Shown here one piece after another: positions 25,565 to 33,858 of a DNA stretch of 64,000 bases. This stretch comes from BP-191 sp035940575 (GTDB lineage Bacteria > Actinomycetota > Actinomycetes > BP-191), in NCBI GenBank assembly GCA_035940575.1, contig DASZER010000026.1:1-64000 (forward strand), given 5' to 3'. The position numbers and the translations under genes are program-made. Positions within the stretch are counted from its first letter, which is position 1. Each line of letters starts with the position of its first letter. The notes under the pieces were generated by a model. That model saw only the letters and a program-made list of their open reading frames with translations. It ran no database searches and was not told where the DNA came from.

Positions 25565-26830
25565 TCAGTCTAGCGGCGTTCCGTCTCCTGATCGTTGTAG
25601 GAGCGAGACGAACATCGCGTCCGTGCCGTCGACGTGCGGCCAGAGCTGGCGCGCCGAGAGCACCTCGGCGCCGCGGGCGGTGCCGACGACGTCGCGCGTC
25701 TCGGCGAGGTGCGGCGAGCAGACGACGTAGGCGACGAGCCCGCCGGGGCGCACCGCGTCGAGCGCGGCGGCGAGCAGCTCGCGCTGGAGCGCCTGCAGCG
25801 GCGCAACGTCCTCCGGGCGGCGCCGCCACCGCGCCTCCGGCCGCCGCCGCAGCGCGCCGAGCCCGGTGCACGGCGCGTCGAGCAGCACGGCGTCGAACGT
25901 CCCCGGCCGCCACGGGCCGCGCCTGCCGTCCGAGGCGACGACGGCCGCATCGCGGGCGCCGCGCAGCGTGGCGCGGACGAGCCCGGCGCGGTGCGGGTGG
26001 ACGTCGTTGGCGACGAGGCGGCCCTCGACGGTGGCGCGCAGCAGCGCGGACTTGCCGCCCGGCCCCGCGCACAGGTCGAGCACGTCGTGGCGGCCGGGAC
26101 CGAGCGCGTCGGCGAGCGTGAGCGCCGCGACCTGGCTCCCCTCGTCCTGCACGCCCGCGTCGCCCGAGCGCACCGCCGCCACGGTGTCGGGGTCGCCGCC
26201 GCGCAGGCGGACGGCGTACGGCGACAGCGGCCCCGCGTCGGCCTCCAGGCCGGCCGCGCGGCAGGACGCGAGCAGCGCGTCGCGCGTGACGCGCCGGGCG
26301 ACGAGGTGCACCTCCGGCCTCGTGTCGTCGGCCAGCAGCGCCTCGCGCGGGTCGCCGCCGAGCGCGTCGGCGAACGCCTCCACGATCCAGCGCGGGTGCG
26401 CGGTCTCGACGGCGAGCGCGTCGACCGGGTCGGCGGGCAGGCCGAGGTCGCCGTCGCGCGCGGCGACCTTGCGCAGGACGGCGTTGACGAACTTGGAGGG
26501 CCCGATCCCCGCGACGCGCCGCGCGAGGTCGACGCTGGTCGAGACGGCGGCGTGCGGGGCGACGCGGGTGCGCAGGAGCTGGTACGCACCGAGCCGCAGC
26601 ACGTCGCGTACCTGGGGGTCCATCTCGGCCACGGGCCGCGACGAGACGAGGCCGAGCACGTGGTCGAGAGTGCCGAGCGCGCGCAGGGTGCCGTAGCCGA
26701 GCTCGGCGGCGAACGCCCTGTCCCGCGCGTCGAGCCCGGAGACGAGCGTGGGGAGCAGGAGGTTGGCGTACGCGTCGCGCTCGTCGACGGCGCGCAGGAG
26801 GTCGTACGCCACCCGCCGCGGGTCGCTCAC
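25565..26830 (-). CDS. rsmB: 16S rRNA m5C967 methyltransferase RsmB
   Basis: The 421-residue protein has an N-terminal NusB-like RNA-binding domain (about residues 1-135: VAYDLLRAVDERDAYANLLL, PSKFVNAVLRKVA). A SAM-dependent methyltransferase domain follows, with DLCAGPGGKS, DAPCTGLGALRRRPEARW (motif IV cysteine) and VVCSPHLAET (catalytic cysteine). The usual YxTCS motif is VVCS here. The GTG at 26828-26830 overlaps the fmt stop, giving the common def-fmt-rsmB order. Confidence 0.94.
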   Translation of the reverse strand: MSDPRRVAYDLLRAVDERDAYANLLLPTLVSGLDARDRAFAAELGYGTLRALGTLDHVLGLVSSRPVAEMDPQVRDVLRLGAYQLLRTRVAPHAAVSTSVDLARRVAGIGPSKFVNAVLRKVAARDGDLGLPADPVDALAVETAHPRWIVEAFADALGGDPREALLADDTRPEVHLVARRVTRDALLASCRAAGLEADAGPLSPYAVRLRGGDPDTVAAVRSGDAGVQDEGSQVAALTLADALGPGRHDVLDLCAGPGGKSALLRATVEGRLVANDVHPHRAGLVRATLRGARDAAVVASDGRRGPWRPGTFDAVLLDAPCTGLGALRRRPEARWRRRPEDVAPLQALQRELLAAALDAVRPGGLVAYVVCSPHLAETRDVVGTARGAEVLSARQLWPHVDGTDAMFVSLLQRSGDGTPLD

Positions 26831-27753
26831 GCGAACGTGCCCTCGGTGACGCGCAGCCCGCGCGCCCAGTCGGCGGCGGGCATGGCCCGCTTGCCCTCCA
26901 TCTGCACCTCGCCGAGCAGGACCGGCTGCGTCGCGGTGCCGGCGAGGACGTCGCGCTTGCCCGCGCGGAACGCCCCCGGCGGCAACGGCTCCGCGTCGCG
27001 GGCCACGCGTACCGGCGCGAGGCGCACGCGCCTGCCGTCGTACGTCGTCCAGGCGCCCGGCGCCGGCGTCGCCGCGCGGACGAGCCGGTCGACGCGCAGC
27101 GCGGGCGCGGTCCAGTCGACGCGCACGTCCTCCGGGTCGACCTTGGGCGCGAACGACACGCCCTCGGCCGGCTGCGGCACCGCGCGCAGCTCGCCGTCCT
27201 CCAGGCCGTCGACCGTCGCGAGCAGCAGCCGCGCGCCCGCGTCGGCGAGTCGCGCGAGCAGGTCGCCGGAGGTGTCGTCCGGGCGGATCTCCTCGGTCAC
27301 GACGCCGAGGACGGGGCCGGTGTCCAGGCCCTCCTCGAGGACGAACGTCGTCGCGCCGGTGACCTCGTCGCCGTGCAGGATCGCGTGCTGCACCGGGGCC
27401 GCGCCGCGCCAGGCGGGCAGCAGCGAGAAGTGCAGGTTGACCCACCCGAGGCGCGGGATCGCCAGCGCGGGCGGCGGGACGAGGGCGCCGTACGCCACCA
27501 CGGGGCAGCAGTCGGGGGCGATGTCGCGCAGCGCGTCCTGGAACTCCGGCTCCTTCGGCGAGCGCGGCTGCAGCACCGGCACGCCCGCCTCGTCGGCGAG
27601 TGCCGCGACCGGCGAGCGCGTCTCGCGCCGCCCGCGGCCGGACGGCGCGTCCGGGCGGGTCACGACGGCGACGACGTCGTGGCGCGGCGAGCCGAGCAGG
27701 GCGCGCAGCGACGGGAGCGCGGGCGCGGGCGTGCCCGCGAAGACGAGCCTCAG
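26827..27753 (-). CDS. fmt: Methionyl-tRNA formyltransferase, apparent CTG start
   Basis: Fmt formylates initiator Met-tRNA. The 308-residue protein has the N-terminal block RLVFAGTPAPALPSLRAL, the SLLP motif in NLHFSLLPAWRGAAPVQ with its catalytic asparagine and histidine, and EEGLDTGPV. The C-terminal domain binds the tRNA. The family start corresponds to a CTG at 27751-27753 that overlaps the def stop as CTGA. No ATG or GTG lies nearby in frame. I infer translational coupling and a CTG start. Confidence 0.93.
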   Translation of the reverse strand: MRLVFAGTPAPALPSLRALLGSPRHDVVAVVTRPDAPSGRGRRETRSPVAALADEAGVPVLQPRSPKEPEFQDALRDIAPDCCPVVAYGALVPPPALAIPRLGWVNLHFSLLPAWRGAAPVQHAILHGDEVTGATTFVLEEGLDTGPVLGVVTEEIRPDDTSGDLLARLADAGARLLLATVDGLEDGELRAVPQPAEGVSFAPKVDPEDVRVDWTAPALRVDRLVRAATPAPGAWTTYDGRRVRLAPVRVARDAEPLPPGAFRAGKRDVLAGTATQPVLLGEVQMEGKRAMPAADWARGLRVTEGTFA

Positions 27754-28292
27754 CGGATGACGCCGTACATCGGGTGCGGGGACTGCTTCACGACGGGCGG
27801 GGCGTTCCACTCCGCCTCGCGGATCGCCCGCATGGCCTCCTTCTTCGTCTCCGGGTCGAGGAGGTCGACGAAGATGACGCCGTCGAGGTGGTCGGTCTCG
27901 TGCTGGAGGCAGCGCGCCAGCAGCTCGCTGCCCTCGATCGTGACCGGGTCGCCGTACATGTTGAAGCCGGCGGCGACGACGTTGGCGGAGCGCTTGAGCG
28001 GGAACGACAGGCCCGGCAGCGACAGGCACCCCTCGTCGCCGTCCTGCTCCTCCTCGGAGCGCGTCACGATGACGGGGTTGACCAGGTGGCCGACGGTGTC
28101 GTCGACGTCGTAGGCGAACACCCGCAGGCTCACGCCGATCTGCGGCGCCGCGAGCCCCGCGCCCGGCGCGTCGAGCATCGTGTCGGTGAGGTCCTTGACG
28201 AGCGTCCGCAGCTCCTTGTCGAACGTCGTCACGGGCTCGCACGGCGTACGGAGCACCGGGTCACCGAGGTAGCGGATCTGCTGGATCGACAC
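27750..28292 (-). CDS. def: Peptide deformylase
   Basis: Def removes the formyl group from new proteins, partner to Fmt. The protein (180 residues from this start) has all three motifs: GAGLAAPQIG, EGCLSLPG and QHETDHLDG, with the metal ligands Cys, His and His and the catalytic Glu. The GTG at 28290-28292 gives the family N-terminus SIQQIRYLGDPVL. A GTG at 28311-28313 would add seven residues. Neither has a well-spaced ribosome-binding site, so the start is uncertain. Confidence 0.95.
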   Translation of the reverse strand: MSIQQIRYLGDPVLRTPCEPVTTFDKELRTLVKDLTDTMLDAPGAGLAAPQIGVSLRVFAYDVDDTVGHLVNPVIVTRSEEEQDGDEGCLSLPGLSFPLKRSANVVAAGFNMYGDPVTIEGSELLARCLQHETDHLDGVIFVDLLDPETKKEAMRAIREAEWNAPPVVKQSPHPMYGVIR

Positions 28293-28364
28293 CCCTCCGA
28301 GTCTACGGGTCACGGACGCGTCCCGGATCGGTAACGGCCCCTGGCCCCGCCCCGCCGCCGCCCC

Positions 28365-28370
28365 TACCGT
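28365..28370 (+). promoter_or_regulatory. Candidate -10 before the lipoprotein gene
   Basis: TACCGT fits TANNNT and ends eight bases before the ATG at 28379. There is no Shine-Dalgarno sequence. The mRNA may be leaderless. The divergent gap to def is short, so control signals of both genes must overlap. Confidence 0.4.
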
Positions 28371-28378
28371 CCCCGGGC

Positions 28379-29407
28379 ATGCGCCTCGCCGCCGTCCTCG
28401 CCGCGCTCCTGCTCCTCCCCGCGTGCTCCGAGCGTCACGTCGACCCGCGCGGCGGCGGCGACGGCGACCGCCGGATCTACCAGGACATGCTGCCGGGGTT
28501 CGACAGGGCGGAGGGGACGAAGGCGTTCGGCGACCCGGCGGCGCTCGCGTTCGCCGCGAACGGCGACCTCTGGGTCGGCAACTACGAGACCAGCACGATC
28601 GCCCGCTACGCCGCCGACCAGATCGCGCCAGGCTTCCGCGCGCCGGCCGCGGCGACCGTGATCGAGGGCGGCGCGATCAAGGGGCCGAACGCCATGGTGT
28701 TCGACGCCCACGGCTACCTCTGGGTCGCGATGTACGACGGCGACCGCGTCGCGGGCTTCACGCCCGAGGACCTCGTCGCGGGACGGGCGCCGAGCATCGT
28801 GCTGCCCGACCCCGGCGGCGTGCTGCGCAAGCCGGCCGGCGTGGCGTTGGACTCCGCGGGCAACCTCTGGGTCGCCAACTCCGGCGTCGGCCACCTCGTC
28901 CGCTACCCGCGCCGCGGCGGGCTCGAGGCGGGCACCGCGCGGCCCGACGTCGTGCTCGACGTCGCGAACGACGAGTGCCAGGCGATCGCGGCGTACCAGG
29001 GCAGGCTGTGGCTCGGCTGCGCGGACAGCGACGTCGTCTACGTGTACCCGGGCAACCTGCGCAGCGGGAAGCCGGCCTGGGACACGAGGCTCGACTGGAA
29101 GGGCTCGTGCGGGCCCGTCCAGCTCGCCACGACGCCCGACGGCCGCCTCGCCGCCGCCTGCTACCACAGCGGCGCGGTGTCGTTCCTCGAACGCGGGCAG
29201 GTGTCGGAGTCGTACGGCATCCAGGAGCCGGCGCTGGCCAACGTGCACGGGATCGCGTTCGACGCGACCGGCAACGTCTGGGCGGGGACCAACCGCAACG
29301 TGATCCTCGCCTACCCCGAGGGGCAAGGGCGCCTGCCGGTCGTCGTGCTGCGTCCGCGCCCCGCCGACGTCGTGTCGCCGACGCCGGTCCAGGTGTTCTC
29401 CGACTAG
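28379..29407 (+). CDS. Lipoprotein with NHL/SMP-30-like beta-propeller
   Basis: The 342-residue protein starts with a lipoprotein signal (MRLAAVLAALLLLPAC, lipid cysteine C16). The mature part has repeated segments such as LAFAANGDLWVGNYE, MVFDAHGYLWVAMYDG, VALDSAGNLWVANSG and IAFDATGNVWAGTN, the pattern of NHL or SMP-30-type propeller blades. It should sit on the outer face of the membrane. Propellers of this type bind ligands or act as lactonases; no catalytic set can be named here. It is a single gene, ending seven bases before the convergent priA stop. Confidence 0.83.
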   Translation: MRLAAVLAALLLLPACSERHVDPRGGGDGDRRIYQDMLPGFDRAEGTKAFGDPAALAFAANGDLWVGNYETSTIARYAADQIAPGFRAPAAATVIEGGAIKGPNAMVFDAHGYLWVAMYDGDRVAGFTPEDLVAGRAPSIVLPDPGGVLRKPAGVALDSAGNLWVANSGVGHLVRYPRRGGLEAGTARPDVVLDVANDECQAIAAYQGRLWLGCADSDVVYVYPGNLRSGKPAWDTRLDWKGSCGPVQLATTPDGRLAAACYHSGAVSFLERGQVSESYGIQEPALANVHGIAFDATGNVWAGTNRNVILAYPEGQGRLPVVVLRPRPADVVSPTPVQVFSD

Positions 29408-29413
29408 ACCCCG

Positions 29414-31348
29414 CTAGATGAGCGTCAACGGGTCGAGCTCGACGCGCGCCGGGTCGGGCGCCTTGCGCGCGGAACGCTGCGCCAGCGCGGCCTTCAACGC
29501 CGCCGCGAGGTCGTTACCGTGCTCGTTCGGCACGCGGACCAGCGCGCGCTCGCCGTCGCCATACGGCACGGGGCCGAGCACGTCGAGCCCCTCGGGCAGC
29601 AGCGCGAGCACCTCGGCGACCGCGGCCGGCGTGCCGTCCACCGCCGCCATCCGCACGGCGGGCGGGAACGCCAGGCCCGCCCTGTCGGCGAGCTCGCGGC
29701 GGGCGTACCAGCCGGCGTCCCAGCGCAGCAGCGCCTGGACCGCCGGGATCGCGGCGTCGGCCATCACGACGACCCGCCCGCCCTCGTGCGCGGGGCGGGC
29801 CAGCGCGGCGGCGTTGGCCCAGCGGCGCAGCGCCTCCTCCCCCGCCCGCAGGTCGGCCCGCGACAGCAGGGCCCACCCGTCGAGGAGCAGCACGGCGCCG
29901 TAGCCGCCGTCGGCGACCGGCTCCGCGCCGGGCGTCGCGACGACGAGCTGCGGCCTGCCCTCGACCGTCGCGTGCACGTGCTCGCGGTCGCTCGTCCGCA
30001 CCGGCACGCCCGCGAACGCGCGGCCCAGCTCCTCCGCCGTTCGCCGCGAGCCGGTGACCACGGCGCGGAGGGTGTCGCCGTCGCAGGCCGGGCAGCGCCA
30101 GTCCGCGGCGGGCCTGCCGCACCAGCGGCAGCCGGGCGTAGGCCCGTCGCGGCCGAGCGGTCCCTGGCAGGCGGCGCAGCGTGCGGGCGTACGGCACCGC
30201 GCGCACGCGAGCCCCGGCTGGTACCCCGCGCGCGGCACCTGGAGCAGCACGGGCGCGCCCGCGTCCAGCGCCTCGCGCGCGGCGCGCCAGGCGATCGTGG
30301 GCAGGCGCGCGGACGCGGCGGCGGCGTCGCGCTCGAGCTCCACGTCGCCGCCCGCGACGACCGTGCGCGGCGCGGCCCGCCGCACCGTCGCCCGCGACGC
30401 GCGCAGCGGCCGTGCCCACCCCGTCTCGACGAGCCGTACCGCCTCCGCGCTCGGCGCGTGCCCGCCGACGAGCAGCCCCGCGCCCTCGCGGTGCGCGCGC
30501 AGCGCGAGGACGTCGCGGACGTGCGGGTACGGCGCGCGCGGCTCCTTGTGCAGGTCGTCGCCGTCGTCCCAGCAGACGGCGAGGCCGAGGTCGCGCACCG
30601 GCGCCCACGCGGCCGCGCGGGTGCCGACGACGCAGCGGGCGACGCCGCGGCGTACCGCCAGCCAGCGCCGGTACCGCTCGGCGGGCCCGAGGTCGGCGGT
30701 CAGCGCGGCGTACGGCGCCAGCCCGTCCAGCGCCGCGCACACCCGCGCGAGGTCCCGCGCGTCGGGCACCACGACGACCGCCCCGCGCCCGGCTGCCACC
30801 GTCGCCGCGGCCGCGACCGCGACGAGGCGCGGCCAGTCGCCGCCGGGCAGCGTCTCCCACACCGCGCGCGGCGCCCCGCCCGAGGCGAGCGCGCGGATGA
30901 ACGCCTCGCCGCTCTCGTAGGCCCCCCACGCCGTCGTGTCGGGCGGCTCCGGCAGCGGCGGCGGGTCGCGGGGCGGCTCCTTCTCGACGCGGGCGTGGCG
31001 CGGCGGGACCGCGAGGCGTACGACGTCGACGAACGACCCCGCCCACCGGTCCGCCACCGCCCGGCACAGCCCCGCGACCTCGGGCGAGAGGACGGGCTCG
31101 GCGGAGACAGACTTGGCGACCGGCGAGAGCCTGTCGAGGTCCGACGCCGCCTCCCGCGAGAGGACCCACCCGTCCACGAGCCGCCCGGCGAAGCGCACCC
31201 GCACCTTGGAGCCCGGGACGACGGCCTCGTCCAGCGCCTCGGGCACGGCGTAGTCGAACGGCCGGTCGAGGTGCGCGAGCGGCACGTCGACCGCGATCCG
31301 CGCGACCGGGTTCTCCACGAGGAGCGTTGTACCGCGCCCCTGTGACAC
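29414..31348 (-). CDS. priA: PriA, actinobacterial form without helicase motifs
   Basis: PriA helps reload the replication fork. The 644-residue protein has the N-terminal 3'-DNA-binding domain (ARIAVDVPLAHLDRPFDYAVP, VRVRFAGRLVDGWV) and the paired zinc sites (CARCRTPARCAAC and CRWCG/RCPAC). The Walker A GKT and the DEEH box are lost (the B-type region reads CWDDGDDLH). This is known for actinobacterial PriA, which is thought to lack helicase activity. The GTG at 31346-31348 is used here; a GTG 33 bases later is possible. It is the only gene of its unit. Confidence 0.92.
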   Translation of the reverse strand: MSQGRGTTLLVENPVARIAVDVPLAHLDRPFDYAVPEALDEAVVPGSKVRVRFAGRLVDGWVLSREAASDLDRLSPVAKSVSAEPVLSPEVAGLCRAVADRWAGSFVDVVRLAVPPRHARVEKEPPRDPPPLPEPPDTTAWGAYESGEAFIRALASGGAPRAVWETLPGGDWPRLVAVAAAATVAAGRGAVVVVPDARDLARVCAALDGLAPYAALTADLGPAERYRRWLAVRRGVARCVVGTRAAAWAPVRDLGLAVCWDDGDDLHKEPRAPYPHVRDVLALRAHREGAGLLVGGHAPSAEAVRLVETGWARPLRASRATVRRAAPRTVVAGGDVELERDAAAASARLPTIAWRAAREALDAGAPVLLQVPRAGYQPGLACARCRTPARCAACQGPLGRDGPTPGCRWCGRPAADWRCPACDGDTLRAVVTGSRRTAEELGRAFAGVPVRTSDREHVHATVEGRPQLVVATPGAEPVADGGYGAVLLLDGWALLSRADLRAGEEALRRWANAAALARPAHEGGRVVVMADAAIPAVQALLRWDAGWYARRELADRAGLAFPPAVRMAAVDGTPAAVAEVLALLPEGLDVLGPVPYGDGERALVRVPNEHGNDLAAALKAALAQRSARKAPDPARVELDPLTLI

Positions 31349-31513
31349 AGAACGCCGGCGGGCGTGGCGTCGGCGGGTCGGCGCGGCTGCGGCGCGCGAG
31401 GCAGCCTCACAAAAACTTTCGGAATTGCCTTACTTCTCTCTGGCTCGACCGCGCCTTGCGGCGCACACTGTTCGAAGCACGCGAACGCGTGTGTACCCGG
31501 AAGGAGCACGCAC
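31349..31513 (+). other. Intergenic region upstream of the small ORFs
   Basis: This 165-base gap holds a notably A/T-rich patch (about 31409-31440, CACAAAAACTTTCGGAATTG) that stands out from its surroundings and may contain a promoter, although no convincing -35/-10 pair can be assigned. A CACGC-GAAC-GCGTG hairpin lies at 31478-31491, just before a strong ribosome-binding site (AAGGAG, 31501-31506). Confidence 0.4.
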
Positions 31514-31618
31514 ATGAGAAGTACCTCTGCCCGACGCCGCTATTGCGGCACCACACCCGCCGCCGCTCCGGCGGTCAGTGACTCCGGCATCGTCTCGGCC
31601 CGCACCGGCAGTCAGTAA
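31514..31618 (+). CDS. Small ORF, possible leader peptide (34 residues)
   Basis: This short frame has an ATG with AAGGAG eight bases upstream, one of the best ribosome-binding sites in the region. The peptide starts MRSTSARRRYCGTTPAAAP and ends in SARTGSQ. It resembles no family I know. Codons 24-29 form the left arm of a perfect 16-bp inverted repeat whose right arm contains the start codon of the next ORF. A ribosome on this frame would therefore open that stem. I infer a leader-peptide role; coding is not proven. Confidence 0.45.
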   Translation: MRSTSARRRYCGTTPAAAPAVSDSGIVSARTGSQ

Positions 31619-31684
31619 CACGTACTGCCAGCCCGACTGAAGGGAGTAACCGAGACTCTCCACCGCGTGCCGAGACGATGCCGG
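31584..31684 (+). promoter_or_regulatory. Structured element: 16-bp inverted repeat enclosing nested hairpins
   Basis: CCGGCATCGTCTCGGC (31584-31599) is the exact reverse complement of GCCGAGACGATGCCGG (31669-31684). The 69 bases between hold two further stems: GGCAGT/ACTGCC (about 31607-31629) and GGGAGT/ACTCTCC (about 31642-31660). As RNA this would be a three-way junction with a long closing helix. The right arm contains the ATG at 31678. It could be an attenuator, a riboswitch-like element, or DNA inverted repeats of another origin. Confidence 0.7.
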
Positions 31685-32004
31685 CCCTTTCTCAGGCCCT
31701 CGGTGAACACGCCATGGAGAAAATGTTCTGGTTTGCCCTGACAAGCGCAATGTCGCTTGTCATTTACGGCGCGCTCACCTACATCTCGGCGAAGCGCGTG
31801 CAGTGGAACATTGACGCTCAGACGAACGCGCTACGTCGTGCCGGTGTAGCCGCGAAGGTCGTAGCCCGGCGAGCGCACGATTTGTCCGTTGAGCACCAGG
31901 CGCACGTCAAGCCTCCGCTGCCGCCCGTCGGCCTCCTGGGGCAGGTTGCGTCGGTTGTCCGGTCCTCGAAGCGCGCACAGCCCGGGCTGGAGAACCCGCC
32001 GTAG
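31678..32004 (+). CDS. Small single-pass membrane protein of unknown function
   Basis: The 108-residue frame has one clear membrane segment (about residues 17-38, FWFALTSAMSLVIYGALTYI), a short N-terminus and a basic, then proline-rich C-terminal tail. No family is recognised. Codon use is less GC-rich at third positions than in neighbouring genes, suggesting recent arrival. The ATG at 31678 lies inside the right arm of the inverted repeat; a second ATG at 31714 (MEKMFW) is a possible start outside it. It converges on metK, ending 29 bases from it. Confidence 0.5.
   Translation: MPALSQALGEHAMEKMFWFALTSAMSLVIYGALTYISAKRVQWNIDAQTNALRRAGVAAKVVARRAHDLSVEHQAHVKPPLPPVGLLGQVASVVRSSKRAQPGLENPP
31739..31762 (+). 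promoter_or_regulatory. Perfect 9-bp hairpin inside the small membrane-protein ORF
   Basis: TGACAAGCG (31739-31747) and CGCTTGTCA (31754-31762) are exact inverted repeats around a six-base loop CAATGT. Within a coding frame such a perfect stem is unusual. It is the third strong hairpin in 300 bases and may be part of the same RNA-level control. Confidence 0.5.
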
Positions 32005-32033
32005 GCGCATGCGAGCACATGCAGCCTTCAGCG

Positions 32034-33230
32034 CTACGCCCCCGCGGCCGACTTCAGCGCGTCCGCGCGGTCGGTGGACTCCCACGGGAACTCCTTCTCG
32101 TCCCGACCGAAGTGGCCGTACGCGGCGGTCTTCGCGTAGATCGGCCGCAGCAGGTCGAGGTCGCGGATGATCGCCGCCGGGCGCAGGTCGAAGACCGTGT
32201 CGACGGCCTCCTGGATGCGCTCCAACGCGACGTTCTCGGTGCCGAAGCAGTCGACGTAGAGCGACACCGGGTGCGCCTTGCCGATCGCGTACGCGACCTG
32301 CACCTCGCAGCGCGACGCGAGGCCGGCCGCGACGACGTTCTTCGCGACCCAGCGCATGGCGTACGCCGCCGAGCGGTCGACCTTGGACGGGTCCTTGCCG
32401 GAGAACGCACCGCCGCCGTGGCGAGCCATGCCGCCGTACGTGTCCACGATGATCTTGCGACCGGTCAGGCCGGCGTCGCCCATCGGGCCGCCGATCTCGA
32501 ACTTGCCGGTCGGGTTGACGTAGACGTTGTAGCCCTCGTGGTCGATGCCGAGCCGCGCGAGCTCGGGCTCGATGACGTGCTCGACGACGTCGGGCTTGAG
32601 CAGCGTCTCGATGTCGATGTCGCTCGCGTGCTGCGACGACACGACGACGGTGTCCAGCGCGACCGGGCGGCCGTTCTCGTAGCGCACCGAGACCTGCGTC
32701 TTGCCGTCGGGGCGGAGGTACGGCACCACGCCGGCCTTGCGCACCTCGGAGAGGCGGCGGGCGAGACGGTGCGCCAGCGCGATCGGCAGCGGCATGAGCT
32801 CGTCGGTCTCGTCGCACGCGTACCCGAACATCATCCCCTGGTCGCCCGCGCCCTGGCGGTCCAGCACGTCCTCGACGGACTCGCCGGTACGCGCCTCGAA
32901 CGCCGCGTCGACGCCCTGCGCGATGTCCGGCGACTGCGAGCCGATCGAGACGGAGACGCCGCACGACGCGCCGTCGAAGCCCTTCTTGGACGAGTCGTAG
33001 CCGATGCCGAGGACCGTCTCGCGGACGATCGTCGGGATGTCGGCGTACGCCTCCGTCGTCACCTCGCCGGCGACGTGCACCTGGCCCGTCGTGATCAGCG
33101 TCTCGACCGCCACGCGGCTCTTGGGGTCCTGCGTGAGCAGGGCGTCGAGGATCGCGTCCGAGATCTGGTCGGCGATCTTGTCGGGGTGGCCCTCGGTGAC
33201 GGACTCGGACGTGAACAGGCGCTTGGTCAC
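32034..33230 (-). CDS. metK: S-adenosylmethionine synthetase
   Basis: MetK makes S-adenosylmethionine from methionine and ATP. The 398-residue protein has the ATP motif GHPDK near the N-terminus, GAGDQGMMFGYA, the glycine-rich P-loop GGGAFSGKD and the conserved KVDRSAAYA. The GTG at 33228-33230 has GGAG at good spacing and gives the family start TKRLFTSESVTEGHPDK. In many actinobacteria metK follows coaBC directly; here about 2.4 kb of other genes separates them. Confidence 0.97.
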   Translation of the reverse strand: MTKRLFTSESVTEGHPDKIADQISDAILDALLTQDPKSRVAVETLITTGQVHVAGEVTTEAYADIPTIVRETVLGIGYDSSKKGFDGASCGVSVSIGSQSPDIAQGVDAAFEARTGESVEDVLDRQGAGDQGMMFGYACDETDELMPLPIALAHRLARRLSEVRKAGVVPYLRPDGKTQVSVRYENGRPVALDTVVVSSQHASDIDIETLLKPDVVEHVIEPELARLGIDHEGYNVYVNPTGKFEIGGPMGDAGLTGRKIIVDTYGGMARHGGGAFSGKDPSKVDRSAAYAMRWVAKNVVAAGLASRCEVQVAYAIGKAHPVSLYVDCFGTENVALERIQEAVDTVFDLRPAAIIRDLDLLRPIYAKTAAYGHFGRDEKEFPWESTDRADALKSAAGA

Positions 33231-33279
33231 GGTGCTCCAGACGGGATGATCGCGCCGGTCCACACGCGCCCGGCGGCCT

Positions 33280-33834
33280 TTAGCCCGCGAGTGTACCGGC
33301 GCTCCACTCGGCGGCGAGCATGCTGTACACCGCGTGGTCGTGGTGCTTGTCGCCGACCTTCGCCGCCATCCGTTCGACGCCCTCGAACGTGAAGCCGAGG
33401 CGCTCGGCAACGGCGCGGCTGCGGACGTTGTCGACGGCCGCCTTGATGGCGACGCGCACGTACCCCTGGGCGAACACCGCCGTCACGAGCGCCCGCGTCG
33501 CGCGCGTCGTGATGCCCTTGCCGACGTGGCCCTCGTCGAGCCAGTAGCCGAGCTCGACGGTGCCGTCGGTCGGCCTCATGTCGTGCAGGCCCATGCCGCC
33601 CACGATCGCGCCGCGGTAGCGGACGTTCGCGTGGAACGCGCGGCCCGCGGCGTACTCGCCCCTGATGAACGTCAGAAACGCCGTCGTGTCGGCGACCGAC
33701 GTCGTCGTCGCGGCCCACGGCATCCACGGCGCGAGGTGCTCGCGGTTGCGGTCCGTCAGGTCGAACAGCTCCTGCGCGTGGTGCATCTCGGCGAGCTCGA
33801 GCTCGACCTCGTCGTCGACCCTCAGCGAGAACAT
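33280..33834 (-). CDS. GNAT-family N-acetyltransferase (RimJ/RimL type)
   Basis: The 184-residue protein has the RimJ/RimL-type GNAT fold: an N-terminal ELAEMHHAQELFDLTDRN region, the core VELGYWLDEGHVGKGITTRATRALV with the acetyl-CoA loop, and SRAVAERLGFTFEGVER. Members acetylate N-termini of ribosomal proteins or small amines; the substrate here cannot be told. It is divergent from the DksA-like gene with only 24 bases between start codons and is probably leaderless. Confidence 0.87.
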   Translation of the reverse strand: MFSLRVDDEVELELAEMHHAQELFDLTDRNREHLAPWMPWAATTTSVADTTAFLTFIRGEYAAGRAFHANVRYRGAIVGGMGLHDMRPTDGTVELGYWLDEGHVGKGITTRATRALVTAVFAQGYVRVAIKAAVDNVRSRAVAERLGFTFEGVERMAAKVGDKHHDHAVYSMLAAEWSAGTLAG

Positions 33835-33840
33835 GCGCGG

Positions 33841-33850
33841 AGCCTAGGCT
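33841..33850. promoter_or_regulatory. Palindromic shared -10 for two divergent leaderless genes
   Basis: The perfect palindrome AGCCTAGGCT contains TAGGCT (a TANNNT -10) on both strands. It ends six bases before the GNAT ATG (33834, minus) and eight bases before the DksA-like ATG (33859, plus). Both genes lack Shine-Dalgarno sequences. RNA polymerase could use only one direction at a time, so the two promoters would exclude each other. Confidence 0.5.
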
Positions 33851-33858
33851 GGATCGCG

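Noticed and set aside
29414..31348. PriA lacking Walker motifs as a pseudogene
   Set aside because: Loss of helicase motifs is the known state of actinobacterial PriA; the frame is intact and zinc sites are kept.
31584..31684. The 16-bp inverted repeat as ends of an insertion sequence
   Set aside because: No transposase, no target duplication, and only 69 bp between the arms.
31349..33230. A SAM riboswitch for metK in the neighbouring structured locus
   Set aside because: The structured element is downstream of metK and on the opposite strand, and no SAM-aptamer motifs are seen.
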